NCBI GenBank assembly: GCA_020698575.1
Contig: CM036245.1
Location: 11,736,979 to 11,800,978, forward strand
Direction: 5' to 3'
Source: Bostrychus sinensis
Lineage: Eukaryota; Chordata; Actinopteri; Gobiiformes; Eleotridae
DNA length: 64,000 nt
A program made the translations under genes and the position numbers. The notes under the pieces are model-generated. The model was not told the origin of the DNA and ran no database searches. It saw only the letters and a list, made by a program, of their open reading frames with translations. Numbering within the stretch: position 1 is the stretch's first letter; each line of letters starts with the position of its first letter. Below are positions 11,016 through 23,300 of this stretch, in pieces.

Positions 11016-14000
11016 GTAGGTTTTTCCTTATTTTACACCGTAGCGGCAGTAAAAAAGAATAAATGAGCGCAAAAAAATAAGTTGCATAACAAATCCGATC
11101 TGCGCATGCGCGGGTGTTCTGGTTGCTCTACTTATTGTACTTTAATAATCAAAAATAGCCGCTTTGGGACGTTTTTGTTTCCCCTTCTACAAGATAAAGA
11201 GTTTTTTCGTTTACTGTGGCACAGCCGTTGTCTATACGCGGCTGATTTTCGGCTCGTTTCGCCGATATGACGACTTTTACATAACTGTGTCAGTGTACCG
11301 TGCAGTGGATTGCAGGTCAACGTGTGTGTGGATTTTGAATAGCAGGTCAACGGGAGCTGGATGGGGGAAGGGATGCTCCTTTTTTAACCAAAATTACTAA
11401 AATCGTAGTTTCTTATTTAACGTATTTCCTGTGTGGGGTCATGTGTGACATCGTATTAAACATCCCGGGTTATTGTGGCCAGCAGATTGCCTTGCAGCTC
11501 CGTTAGTAGTGTCTCGGAAAGCGCTGGTGGCAGCACTCATGTTGACTAATATTATCAAAGAAGTCATTAACTTTGCTACATTTGTCATTGTTTAATTATT
11601 TACACCATCCCTGTATATAGGGTTCATTTTAAAAGTTGGATCTGTTGTGATTAATAGGGTTTGTACACCATACAATATATATACAGCTTAAAGGCCTAGC
11701 CTATTTCTCAACAGTCTTATACTAAACTTACTAAACACACTAACTTATTTCTTTTAGTAGTTAGCATTAAAATTTATTCACGTTTGTAATTTTAATCGTT
11801 TATGTCCAAATGTCACTTTAAAATAACATAAATTAAGCTATAGTCACTGTTTTTGTGCCTCCCACTTGTAGAAGGACAGAAAGTTCTCTGGGAAATTAGG
11901 TCTAGTGTAAGACAAAGGGGTCATTCACCCTGGATTCACCTCAAGTTTTTATCATGACACTTGCCATTTAACAAACGTCCGCGCATGTCTTTTAGCTAAT
12001 ATGTTTCCAGTATGTAAAAAAAAAAAAAATTAACATTACTTTAATAATTTAAAAATGATGTTTCTGGATTGGTTTGTGTAGAGTTCCCTAATCTCGCGAT
12101 ATTTTGATGCAATTATCCAGTTTTCGAGATACTTTAGGGAAAAAAAGTAAAATTATAAGTGTTAAAATGTTATATTATAATTTACAATACGTAAACATCT
12201 TCTCTGGTCGTCTGTATTTGTATCAATAGCATTAATGTCCCATTGTTTTATATCAAATAATTACAATGCTAATACAGCCTATGCCTATTTTAATCGCCAA
12301 AATAATTAAACGCGTCACATTTTTCCGACGCAGGAGCCGGGAGTATGCGTCAAAGTGAAAGCATGTGGGGTTTATGAAAGAAGGCTACACTTGTTTGCTC
12401 TGTAGCCAAATCCATGTGACTGGAGCAGCGTTGTATAATGCCCGGGATCTGTGCTAGTGTGCTGGGTGTGTTTCTGCTCAAAGGGGGCTGACGAGGCAGC
12501 AGAGTCGGACAGGGAGGGGGTTTTCTTATGTCACTCATTCTTCCGCTCTTTAAGTTTTGTGCTTTTGCTCACGTACTTCTATAATGGTTTGGAGTTAACG
12601 ATTATCCAGATGTATAGGCTATAAGACAGTGGTAATGCGTGTACTCCTGATAACTACATTCATATTACAGGTTATGCAATTTTTTTTAGGTGTCCTAGTA
12701 TCCAGTAATGTTAGAAACTGGATAAAGTTAGATTTAAAGTTTTAGGCTGAATATTACTTTATTACAGTTAGTCCATTTATGCAAAGTATTTTAACTGCTA
12801 GAGACTGGTGTTACCTAGGTCTTGTAACTTGCCAGTCATTGTAAATACTTCACAATACTTCCAATACATACACAGTTACTTATTTGTTTTATCTGTTATC
12901 TTTGGAGTGGTTACTGATGTCACATGCCAGTGTTTCATAAGCCTGAGCAATGACAAACCTTTCATTTTTCTTCATTAAAGTTAATTATATGTCAAAGTGC
13001 CTGTTTCTACTGTTTTCTCTCTCTTTTGGCTGACATTTCTCTAACCTGTTGGAGCTTCTTACTCTGCTCTGATTGGCTGTATATTTAAGCCAATAGGAAG
13101 TCCCATCTGAGCTTCTGTATGCGGCTAAGACCCCAGTGTGGGGGCAGTTGTCAAAAGTTGCAGTGGGTGTGTGAGGTGATTGGAAAGTCAATGTCAAGTC
13201 ATATTTTAGATTTCTCTCAGTTTTTAGACACTAAGACACAACTCTAAACATTATGAAGTTATGTAAATGTCCTTATGTAAAGAGTAAAGAATAGGCCCAT
13301 TGCTGAATTTGCTCACTTACATAAACGGCTGCAATATGATCTGACTGACTGAATAGGGAAGCAATGAAAAAGTCTCAGTTTTACATCAGTGTTGCCTTTA
13401 AAAAGCAGATCCACCCACGCAGTGTTGCTGTGGAGATGTATTTAGAGGGGGCAGAGCTAAGAAAAGTCTGGCTTTTTGTTGTAATCACAGTTTTATTTTG
13501 GTATCAGTGTATTATGTGTGGTTCAGACTTGGTTAAAATAGGTGTTTGTGGGTTGATCTGTGTTCAGAAGGAAAAACTAAAAGGGAAAATGATGCAGAGG
13601 AAAGTTATCTTTGTGCTGTGTTACATAACCACTTAAAAATAAATGTTATATTTAAATGAAAATTCTGATGATCTCAACTGTATGCTTTGTATTCTTTAAT
13701 GTTAAAGAAATTGACTGCTAGCTGTTTATTAGTGAACTTTTGAATAAATAAGAAGTTCAGAAATAGATATTTCACTATTGGTTTATTGTGTTATATTTAT
13801 TGGAGTTGAAGGATTTTATTTGGGGTCTGCCATCAGAGCCACTTTCATCTGAAGAGTCACCTTTCATCTGAAGAGTCACCTTTCATCTGAAGAGTCACCT
13901 TTCATCTGAAGAGCTCTTTTGAAAAATTGTACTGGATCAAACCGCTCTGACACTTAAGTCCTCCTGCAAAGGGCAGCTGTGGCCTGTAAAATGCTCAGAC

Positions 14001-14270
14001 CTTTAGCAGGATCTGTTGAAGTCAATGTGTGAAAATGTGAATGAGGACATCAACAAGGTCACCTCAGTGTCTGTTGGTCTCATGTTGCTTTTTCAAAATG
14101 TAGAGGACGCACAGGTGATGACTTGATCAGATCAAAGCTCACTGTATTTTTGATGGCTGGCTATTTCAAATCCACATTGATTGTTTCCATTTTAGTGTTA
14201 GCATTGATCTTCTATATATGGTAGAACATTGTGCAGTGTGTTTATCATGCTTTTCATTTTTCTTTTCTAG
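11016..14270 (+). other. per2: per2 intron 1
   Basis: Runs from the donor at 11016 to the acceptor TTTTCTAG ending at 14270. It contains a 19-base tandem repeat (13843-13914) and otherwise no recognisable transposon, unlike most introns here. Being repeat-poor, it is a reasonable place to look for conserved regulatory elements, but none can be named from the sequence alone. Confidence 0.55.
13843..13914. repeat. 19-bp tandem repeat, about 4 copies
   Basis: Unit TTTCATCTGAAGAGTCACC starts at 13843, 13862, 13881 and 13900; the last copy is incomplete (ends GAAGAG). Copies are identical over their shared length, implying recent duplication or ongoing slippage, so length polymorphism is likely. 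Confidence 0.9.
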
Positions 14271-14311
14271 GATAAATCCACTCATCTGAAGCAGAAGTCT
14301 TACCTAGGGCC

Positions 14312-14349
14312 ATGCCCTTCATGACCTTGCTATGTGGAAGATAACCTAA
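14312..14349 (+). promoter_or_regulatory. per2: Two overlapping short uORFs in the per2 leader
   Basis: In exon 2, 5' of the main ATG at 14375, an ATG at 14312 opens a 10-codon frame ending TAA at 14342-14344, and a second ATG at 14332 opens a 5-codon frame ending TAA at 14347-14349. Both stop about 26-30 bases before the main start, close enough to lower initiation there. Mouse Per2 is known to have a uORF; equivalence is not shown. Confidence 0.55.
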
Positions 14350-14374
14350 TATCTCAACCCCAGCTCTTTGGCCT

Positions 14375-17300
14375 ATGTCCAAAGATAGCGACCCAAAACA
14401 CTGCCTGTACTCTACCCTGGACGGGCACAAACGCAACCGGGACAGGGTCTGCTTCCAGGTGGAGCAGGAGGAGCGCTCTCTTCATATGGCCAGCAGTTAC
14501 AGTGAGGGTTGTAATGGGAGGAATGGGGTCGAGCTGGAGCCAGAGCTAGGACTGGCCTCTGAAGGCAGCGACAGCAGCCATGACCACCCGGCCTCGCCAG
14601 GGTCCCCTCATGACGACAGGAAAAGGCCGCGACCCACTCTGCACGAGGACGTGGAGATGGGCGGCAGCGGCTCGAGTGGGAGCGGGACAGAGTCCCATGG
14701 AAACGAGTCGCACGGAAATGAGTCCCATGGCAATGAGTCTGTGGGCAGCTCCAACGGGAACGGCAAAGACTCGGCTCTCCTAGAGTCATCGGGCAGCAAC
14801 AAAAGGTGAGAGCACCTCAGACGCACTGAGTTGTGGGAAATAGTTAGTTTTTTCCGACACAACGGCTGCGCGGACCATCTAGGTCACGGAAATAAGGTTC
14901 ATTTAATGTAATAGAGAGCCTGTTTTTCAGTGAGTCATTTTTGTGTCTGAGTCATCACAATAGTCCAACAACCACTATCTAAGAAAGTCATTTTTATTTT
15001 TGATTACGTGAGAGATTACAAAAGAGCAAGGCAGGCAGAGATTGAAATTGAATTTTGTCAGTTTGCCATTAATTCGCTGCCATCATTCAAAAAATACAAT
15101 TGATTAAAAAAACTGTTTTAGAGACCAAATAAGTTGTTTGACCTTCACACAGATCAGAGGTTCAAAAAGAGAGGTTCAAACTAAGATGAGCCATGAGTTT
15201 ATTATCATATGGCTTAAAATTATATTTTTAAAAGTATGGGTTAATGTGAGGTCTTATATAATGTGTTGAAAATAACATTTTAATTTAATGCTTTATTGTT
15301 GCTTTTGTAAAAGGCTGTTTATGAACATAACTGTTCCATTTGAGAGCCTTTAGTTTGCTGAGTGGGTTTAAACATAATAGATGATTGTTTGACTGCTCTT
15401 GTTTGTCCTTGACCAATGGCTCTGTAAGTTGCTACAAAAGATGTAATAACACACCACAAAGGAGTAATTTGAGAGCAATATCCGCACTGATGTGTTGTTA
15501 CTGTATCAGACATGTTTGATTCATTTTACAGCTCTGTGTTTCATGTTTTTTTGTTTTTTTTTTTGTTACACTTTTTTGGTTGTGATAATCTTGAGCTGTA
15601 CAGTTGTGATATGTTACACAGAGGTTGACTAAAGCATTACATTACATCTTAATATAGTATATCCAGTTTACCATGAAACATTTTAAGATAAGGAGAAATA
15701 TTTCATACATAAAAGGGCCTATGACAAAAAAGACCTGGGGTTAGGGTTTCAAACATAGCAAGCATATTTAATTCAACAGTTCATCCACCTGATGACCTGA
15801 TGATGCAGGAGCTTTTAGGAGCATATTCCAAAGAAAATAGTCTGTGACATTTTTAAAGCTAACCGAAGTATATAGCACAAGCTCATATATTCTAATGTAT
15901 TGCGCAATTTAGTATTTATTGCACAGTCGGATCATATATTGCACATGGCCTTAAAAGTGCAGTTAAGAATATTTCACTATTACTTTGGACACAAAAAATA
16001 GAATAAACTGTAAATAAAGTAGACTTTCAATCAATTCATAAAGCCACATAATCATCTTAATTCTGACGTGTTTGGTATTGGTTCATATTATCCATTGTAG
16101 ATTGACTACATTGCTTAATTGTGTTTAGTGTTAGCAGAGCTGGAGGAAGCAGGGCTGACAGCCTCTGAATAAATTATTTTAAATTTTATTTAAGATAGAT
16201 AGATGAACATAGATTATTTTCTAAATGTTTTTTTCCACCTAATTAATGTAAAGTCACTTGTTTGAGTAAGACTCTGCTAAGTCCCTCCTTAAGTCGATTT
16301 TGGTCGATTAATCACTGTTCTGGGCATAACTTTTGGTCGACTAACAATTTCTTTGGTCAACTACAGCCCTAGTAGTACTAAGTACTGTAGGAGCAAGTAA
16401 TCTGTTGTAAAATACAGCTCCGGCAAAAAAAAATTCCGTTAAATTAAAAGTAGTAGTAAGTACAGAATATTTTACTTGATTAAAAGTCAAAAAATGTTGA
16501 ATGAAAAGTTAACTTAAGCAAAAAGTATCTTTGAAAATATTTTCTGCTATGATTATTTTTACTTCTACTGTTGCTGCTTTTACTACAATTACTCTTAATA
16601 ACACAAATATGCTTTTTCATTTAGAGACTTAAAAAAATACCTGAATAAAACTAAAACGTTTAAGAAAATGTATTAGTATTTGAGTAAAATTATCTAGTTT
16701 TTCACCTCTGACTGCTTATCATTTGGAGGTGCCCTTTTCAACTGAGCATTTGGTTGTGTGTTAGACGTTTGGTTTACGGCTGAAAACATTTGTGCAACTT
16801 CAAGTTTAACTTTATTTAAACGGGAGCCAGGCCAAGCTGTTGTTTTGATCCAACTATCTATTATTATCTGAATTGAGAAGCCTTGTTTGGGGGACAGCAT
16901 TGTGGATACATTTACACTTGACCATTTGCTCCATGTCCTTAGCTGCTCTTATTATTTTAAAAAGAAAAATATTTTGACCGACTTATTAAGTTGTGGTTCA
17001 GTGTGTTACATTGAAATACTGTGTGGCTCCATATGTGTAGTATCACCATGTCCTTGGCGCTCATGCTTTGTCGTAGCATTTGTTTGGGCGCTCTAGCTGT
17101 TCTGCTCGTGTATTGTGGCCTGTCTGTGCATGCTCTACAATAACACCACATTGTGTTTTTGTTTGTTTTAACAGCTCAAACTCTCACAGTCCTTCGCCTC
17201 CAAGCAGCTCCAATGCCTTCAGCCTAGTGAGCTCTGAGCAGGACAACCCCTCAACGAGTGGCTGCAGGTGAGTGCACTGCACACCCCCCCAACTCCTTTA

Positions 17301-20300
17301 CCTGTTTAGCACCACCATAATAGTACATATTCCCAGTACTACCCAGAAAATAACCATGGCTATTCAATTAGTAGTGCTCACCACTGTTAGTTGGTCGTAA
17401 CCACACAATAAATAGCCCACCCATTAAAAGGCTAGGCCCAAAAAATAATATATTGTCAGTAGGGCTGCAACTAACTATTATTTTGATAATTGATTAAGCT
17501 GTTGATTATTTTTTCAGTTAATTGATTAATAATCAGATAGTGAAGTAAATGTGTGATTTTTACAAAATTTTAATCAAATGAACCTACTAGTATGCACCTG
17601 GTATGCTACTTGAGGACTTTTGGACAAAAAGATGTTTTTTCATCAAAAACACAACATTAACATTCTCTCCTAATGTTTCTGTAACTTTTAGTGCTCTGTC
17701 TGGGTAACAAAATCTCTTCTCTCAGCACATGGCATGTTTCGAAGAATATGAATATTTCAGTTGGCGATTAACCGATTACTAAATTAGTTAACATTTATTT
17801 AAAAAAAACACGTTAATCAATTAGTCAATCAATCCGATTAGTTGTTGCAGCCCTAATTGTCAGTGAGAACTTAAGTTGTTAGTTGAACTTTCATATAATC
17901 ATGGAAAAAGTAGGAGTCTGGCTTTCTACTGAACAGATACCTCCCAGTAGACTCCATACAGCCTCACCAACCCATCACTAAACCTATTGATAGCTAGCGC
18001 CTTCTGTTTTGCAATTTCTATGTGGATATGTTTTGCCTCCAGAACATGACAGCAGTGAGACCTTGTCAATTTAACACGTGTATTCATCTCATGTTCCCCT
18101 GCAGTAGCGAACAGTCAGCCAAAGCTAAGACACAGAAGGAGCTCTTCAAGACGCTCAAGGAGCTTAAGATGCATTTACCGTCTGAAAAGAGGAGCAAAGG
18201 AAAGTCCACCACCGTCAACACGCTCAAATACGCCCTGCGATGTGTCAAACAGGTGAAAGGTAAGGATGGCCTCTGATGGCTCTTTTACATGCACCTTTCT
18301 GCATGTGCTAATATTACTGGCATCGCTTATTGCATCGTTGATTACTGTTGTTCTGTGTAGAGCTTTGTTCTATAACTAATGTGAACTTAACTTTGTGACA
18401 TTTTGACTAATGTTTCTCATTGGGTACTGTTTTTTTTTTGTTTTGTTTTTTGGTTTGTTTTAAGTGTAGAAACTACTCAAATGTATCCAGCAGTTGTAAA
18501 AGAAAGAAGAGTCTGCACATCTTCATTTTTAACTTTGTGCATTGATTTTTTTTTGCAGCCAATGAGGAATATTACCAAATGCTGATGATCAATGACAGTC
18601 AGCCACCAGGGTTTGATGTATCATCATATACCATTGAAGAAATCAACAGCATCACCTCTGAATATACGCTCAAAAACAATGTAAGTACCTTTTAAAACAC
18701 ATTTTAGGAATATCACGGTGTGTGAAAAGCTTTAACAGCTGAAACTATTACTGTACATTATCAACCATAAATAAACTTCAACAGCTGATGCATTAATTAC
18801 TGACGTGCTGCTGCGTTTTATTTTTCTACAGGATATTTTTGCTGTAGCCGTCTCCCTTATCACTGGAAAAATCGTGTACATCTCAGAACAGGCGGCGTCC
18901 ATCCTGAACTGTAAGCCCGAGGTCTTCAACAACGCTAAGTTCGTGGAGTTCTTGACGCCGCAGGATGTCAGCGTGTTTTACAGCTTCACCACGCCGTACC
19001 GCCTCCCCTCATGGAGCATGTGCACTGGAGCAGGTAACACATACAATACCAAAAAAAAAAAGTGGTCATTTATAGTGTCTTAAATATTTATTGGGAAATT
19101 CATTCACCTACAAAGGCCACGTGTAAATTGCACATGAAACATGACCCACGCCACCTGCTCATAGACAAGCATTTCCTATGCATGATCTGCCCCCGCATCC
19201 ACATGCTCAGACACACATAACACCAATTTAATTTACAAGCCCTATCACACCTAATGAACGCCGACAATCTCACACAACCTGTCGCTGTTGGCTCACGGCG
19301 TAGTCAAATATACAGTAGAAATATGACTTATTTTACATCTATTTTTTTGGCAGGCTTTTATTGTCTTTTTTTATATCAACAACAAACACTTCAGCTCCTC
19401 TGCCCAATTCCTGTTTTACAAAAGTCAGCCGAATGCATCTGACTTTCTATCCTGTTTCTTTTCTCCCGTTCAGAGTCCTCTCCCACGGAGTGCATGCAGG
19501 AGAAGTCCTTCTTCTGCCGCATCAGGTGAGTGGTTGTTAATATCCTGCTCAAACCAGCTCTGAGTCAGCTTGGAGTGTGTGGTTGGTGTTGGACAAGAAA
19601 ATGTATTCAGGAAAACTGTAGATGCAATAGCTATCCAGTTAGTATTTAATGGTTTAGTGTGAATGAAAACAAATCAAGCCACTAAGAGTTACAAGCCAGT
19701 TTACTTACTGTGCCAGTTCCAAGCCTGGAGAAACAGAGAGGGTTGTGTCAGGTAGAGGTCGATGGCCGATAAACCCTGCCCCAGCCGATTTTCTTAATTT
19801 TATGAAAGAATTTTATATTATATAGCCATTTTTCTATGTAATACTTATTAAAATGCAAAAAAAATGTGTTAGACTTTGAAAACAGTTAAAGATGAATTTT
19901 TTTAGAAAATCAAGGCAATCTCAATCAAACTTGTTGTGCGAGTAGAGCTTGGGGAGGGCTACAAAATGTTTTTTTTAAATATTTGTTCTACGAGGTTTTA
20001 TGCCAGAGAAATGCCATTTTGAGCTTTTCAGGCTGAGATAAAGCAATATTGGATGTTTCCTATGAACTACAGGGTAAACAAGATGGTTTGGGGACACTCT
20101 GAGCTGGATCCTCTAGACTTCAAAAAGCATCATAAGGCCAAATCTCACACATGGCAGGGCTGCCACAATGGCCTCTAATGAATTGGACAGTGAGAACAGA
20201 TAAAGATGAGTTTTTTTGAGAAAAACAATAGGGCTATCGCAATCAAACTTGCTAGAGCTTGGGGAGAGCTACAAAATGCTTTTTAAATTTTTGTTCTGCG

Positions 20301-23300
20301 AGGTTCTATGCCAGAGATATAAGCAAAATCTTTTGATTGCCGTTTTGAGCTTTTTCAGGCGATATATCGGCCGACTGATATATCGGTTGACCTCTAGTGT
20401 CAGGAAGTGCATCTAGTTTAAAACCTATGCCAATAAGAGAATCGCTGCACAAAAGGAGGCAGATGATGTCCTGTTGCGACCCCGGAAAGAGAAAATCTAA
20501 AAGGAAAAAAAGCGTGAATGTGAAATGACTAGGTTTAAAACAGTTTAAAGTGTGTGTTGTTTTACAAAAAAATTTCTCTGTTTTTAGCGGGGGCAAGGAA
20601 CGGGAAGGAGATCTCCAGTACTATCCTTTTCGAATGACTCCATACTTGATGAAAGTCCAGGATGCAGAGCTCTCTGAGGAACAGATCTGCTGCCTCCTGC
20701 TGGCTGAAAGAGTGCACTCTGGCTACGAGGGTAAGACAGTCACAAGAAGCAAAAGACTTAACAAAAGATTTATAATGTAATTTATTTTTATTATGTAGAG
20801 CAGTGGTTCTCAAACTGTGGTATGGGTATCACTGGTGGTATGCGGGCTTCTTCTGGTGGTATTTTTGCATATCAAGTCCTTTATTTATTTTTTATTGAGA
20901 GCCTGTTTCTATTCCTATTCTAGTCTACTTTTTGATTTGTCCTTATTAATTCTTGCTTTAGTATAGTTCTGGTTTAGTCCTGGTTTAGACCTGGTTAGGT
21001 GCTGGTTTAGTCCAGATTTAGACCTAGCTAGACCGTAGTCAGTTTTGTGTAGGTTCTCAGTCATCCAGGAGAAATCTCTGAAATTTCTGTTTCTAGAATA
21101 AAAAAAAAAAAACTTGTCCAGATGACCTTCTTCTTTAACCTTTTTTTTTACTTAGTCAGTTTTGTCCTTTAGTAATGGATTTTTCTGTTAGTCTCTATTT
21201 TATACCTGGGTTTAGACCAGGGTTAGTCCAGATTTAGGCTAAATTTGTTCAGTTAAAGATGACAGCAGCAAATTTATCACCTGGTGTGATAAATTTGAGA
21301 GTTACTGATCTGGAGTGCAGAAAGTTCCTAAAGCACAGAGATGGAGTTTATTGCCATGACTCATTTGGGTATTTGTAGAAGATTGGTACAACCCTAGCTG
21401 ACCAACTTTTAATGCTTTTGCTGTCTTTCTCTCCACAGCTCCACGGATTCCTCCTGACAAACGAATTTTCACCACTACACACACCCCTAACTGTGTGTTC
21501 CAGGACGTAGATGAAAGGTCAGTTGTCCCATTCAGTACAAATACCTGTGTATATACAAACTCCTATACCAGTCACATATTACCAGAGATTACTTACACTG
21601 TTGTTATTATTTTTTTGTGTCTGCCAGGGCTGTTCCTCTGTTGGGTTACCTTCCTCAGGACCTGATCGGGACCCCTGTGCTTCTCAATCTGCACCCAAGT
21701 GACCGGCCCTTGATGTTAGCAGTGCATCGGAAAAGTAAATTTTTCTTTTAATAGAAAAGTAACCTTTGCCACTTAGTCAGCTGTCATCTGTGGCCATTGT
21801 CCAAAAAAGCCTCACTCAAGACCCACAACAATTACATTAACTATTGTATTTTTTGTTTGTGTCCTGTAGGTCTGTTGCATGATATTAGAAAAGCATGTAA
21901 TGTGCGATAGCTATTGTACAATGCAATTAGTAAAATTTGGATCCCCTTACATAGAAAATTTTATATTAATTTTAATTAATGAAGAAATACAAGGCTTTGG
22001 ACTCACTGGGGATGAATCCAAACTTTCTGAAGACTTAAACCAGGACTAAATTTGAATTGAATTAGGACCAAATAACAAATTTTTTTTTTGTTCATAATAT
22101 AATTTGAGTTAAGGCTCCGCAAACTTATTCTGACAGTACAAGTGTCAGATGGAAGACCATAACCATTAGTTTCTTGTTATATGGATACCGATAAATTTGC
22201 AGTCTCTTGAGAAGCCCCAGTATCATGACAAGTGTTACTTTCTTTTCTTATCTTTGTAATGTATTGCTGTGTTCTCCTTCAACAGTCTTGCAGTATGCTG
22301 GTCAGCCTTTTGACCACTCCTCCATCCGGTTTTGTGCAAGAAATGGTGAATATGTCACTCTCGACACGAGCTGGTCCAGCTTTGTCAACCCCTGGAGTCG
22401 CAAGGTCTCATTTGTTATCGGAAGGCACAAAGTGAGAATGTGAGTAATTGTGTAAAATTAAGGTTTTCTGTACTTAACACTGTTGTTTAATATATTATGG
22501 TCATGTTGCATAATGTTACATTGCAGGGGCCCTGTGAATGAAGATGTTTTTGCAGCACCAGTTTTCCACGGAGGGAAGATCATGGATTCTGATATCCAAG
22601 AAATTAGTGAACAAATCCATCGGCTCCTATTACAAGTATGTAGGCACTCAAATGTAAGAATATGTTTACATTTGCATCTTTCAGCTTAATTAACTTTTTT
22701 TTCTCCCCTTCTCTTCAGCCGGTACACAACATGGGCTCCAGCGGTTATGGCAGCCATGGCAGCAACGGTTCCCATGAGCAGCTAGTGAGCATCTGTTCGT
22801 CTAGCGAGAGTAATGGAAATGTTGCAGCAGAAAACGCACCCGAGGAGACAGGCAAGGCCAAACCCGCCAGAACATTCCAGGAGATCTGTAAAGGAGTGCA
22901 CATGTTAAAGAACCAGGACTCCCAAGTTGGTGTGCGCTCCCCCTGTCCCTCTCCGTCGCCATCTTCGTTCAAACCTGAGCAAAAGAAGATCTCTGACTGT
23001 GAGTCCAAGAAAAACTTTTACTAAACATAAATTGATAATATAAATAAAGTTGAGTGAAGTATATTATTCCAAGTTTAAATCCATCCTACTTTGATGTAAC
23101 AGAAAGGCCATTTAGAGCCATCTCATTCACACTCTTCTTTTGTCTAATTACTTTTTAGCAGCAGCCTCTCAGAAAAGTCCCACAGTGCGTTTAAAGGACT
23201 CTGCACCACCTCTCCTGGCCAGAGACAGTACTGCAGCGAGCATGGAGGACTTCACCTACAAGGATCAGACAGTGTGCTCCTACCAGCAGATCAGCTGCCT

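Larger units (their letters stand above)
18832..22635 (+). other. per2: per2 exons encoding the PAS-A, PAS-B and PAC region
   Basis: Eight exons. PAS-A starts at DIFAVAVSLITGKIVYIS and runs to TTPYRLPSW; PAS-B spans RAVPLLGYLPQDLIGTPV to QPFDHSSIRF; the PAC-like segment reads NGEYVTLDTSWSSFVNPWS and ends GRHKVRMGPVNEDVF. These domains mediate PER-PER dimerisation. The pieces join without stops or frameshifts, so the region looks intact. The intron between 19525 and 20588 carries a nested transposon insertion. Confidence 0.9.
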
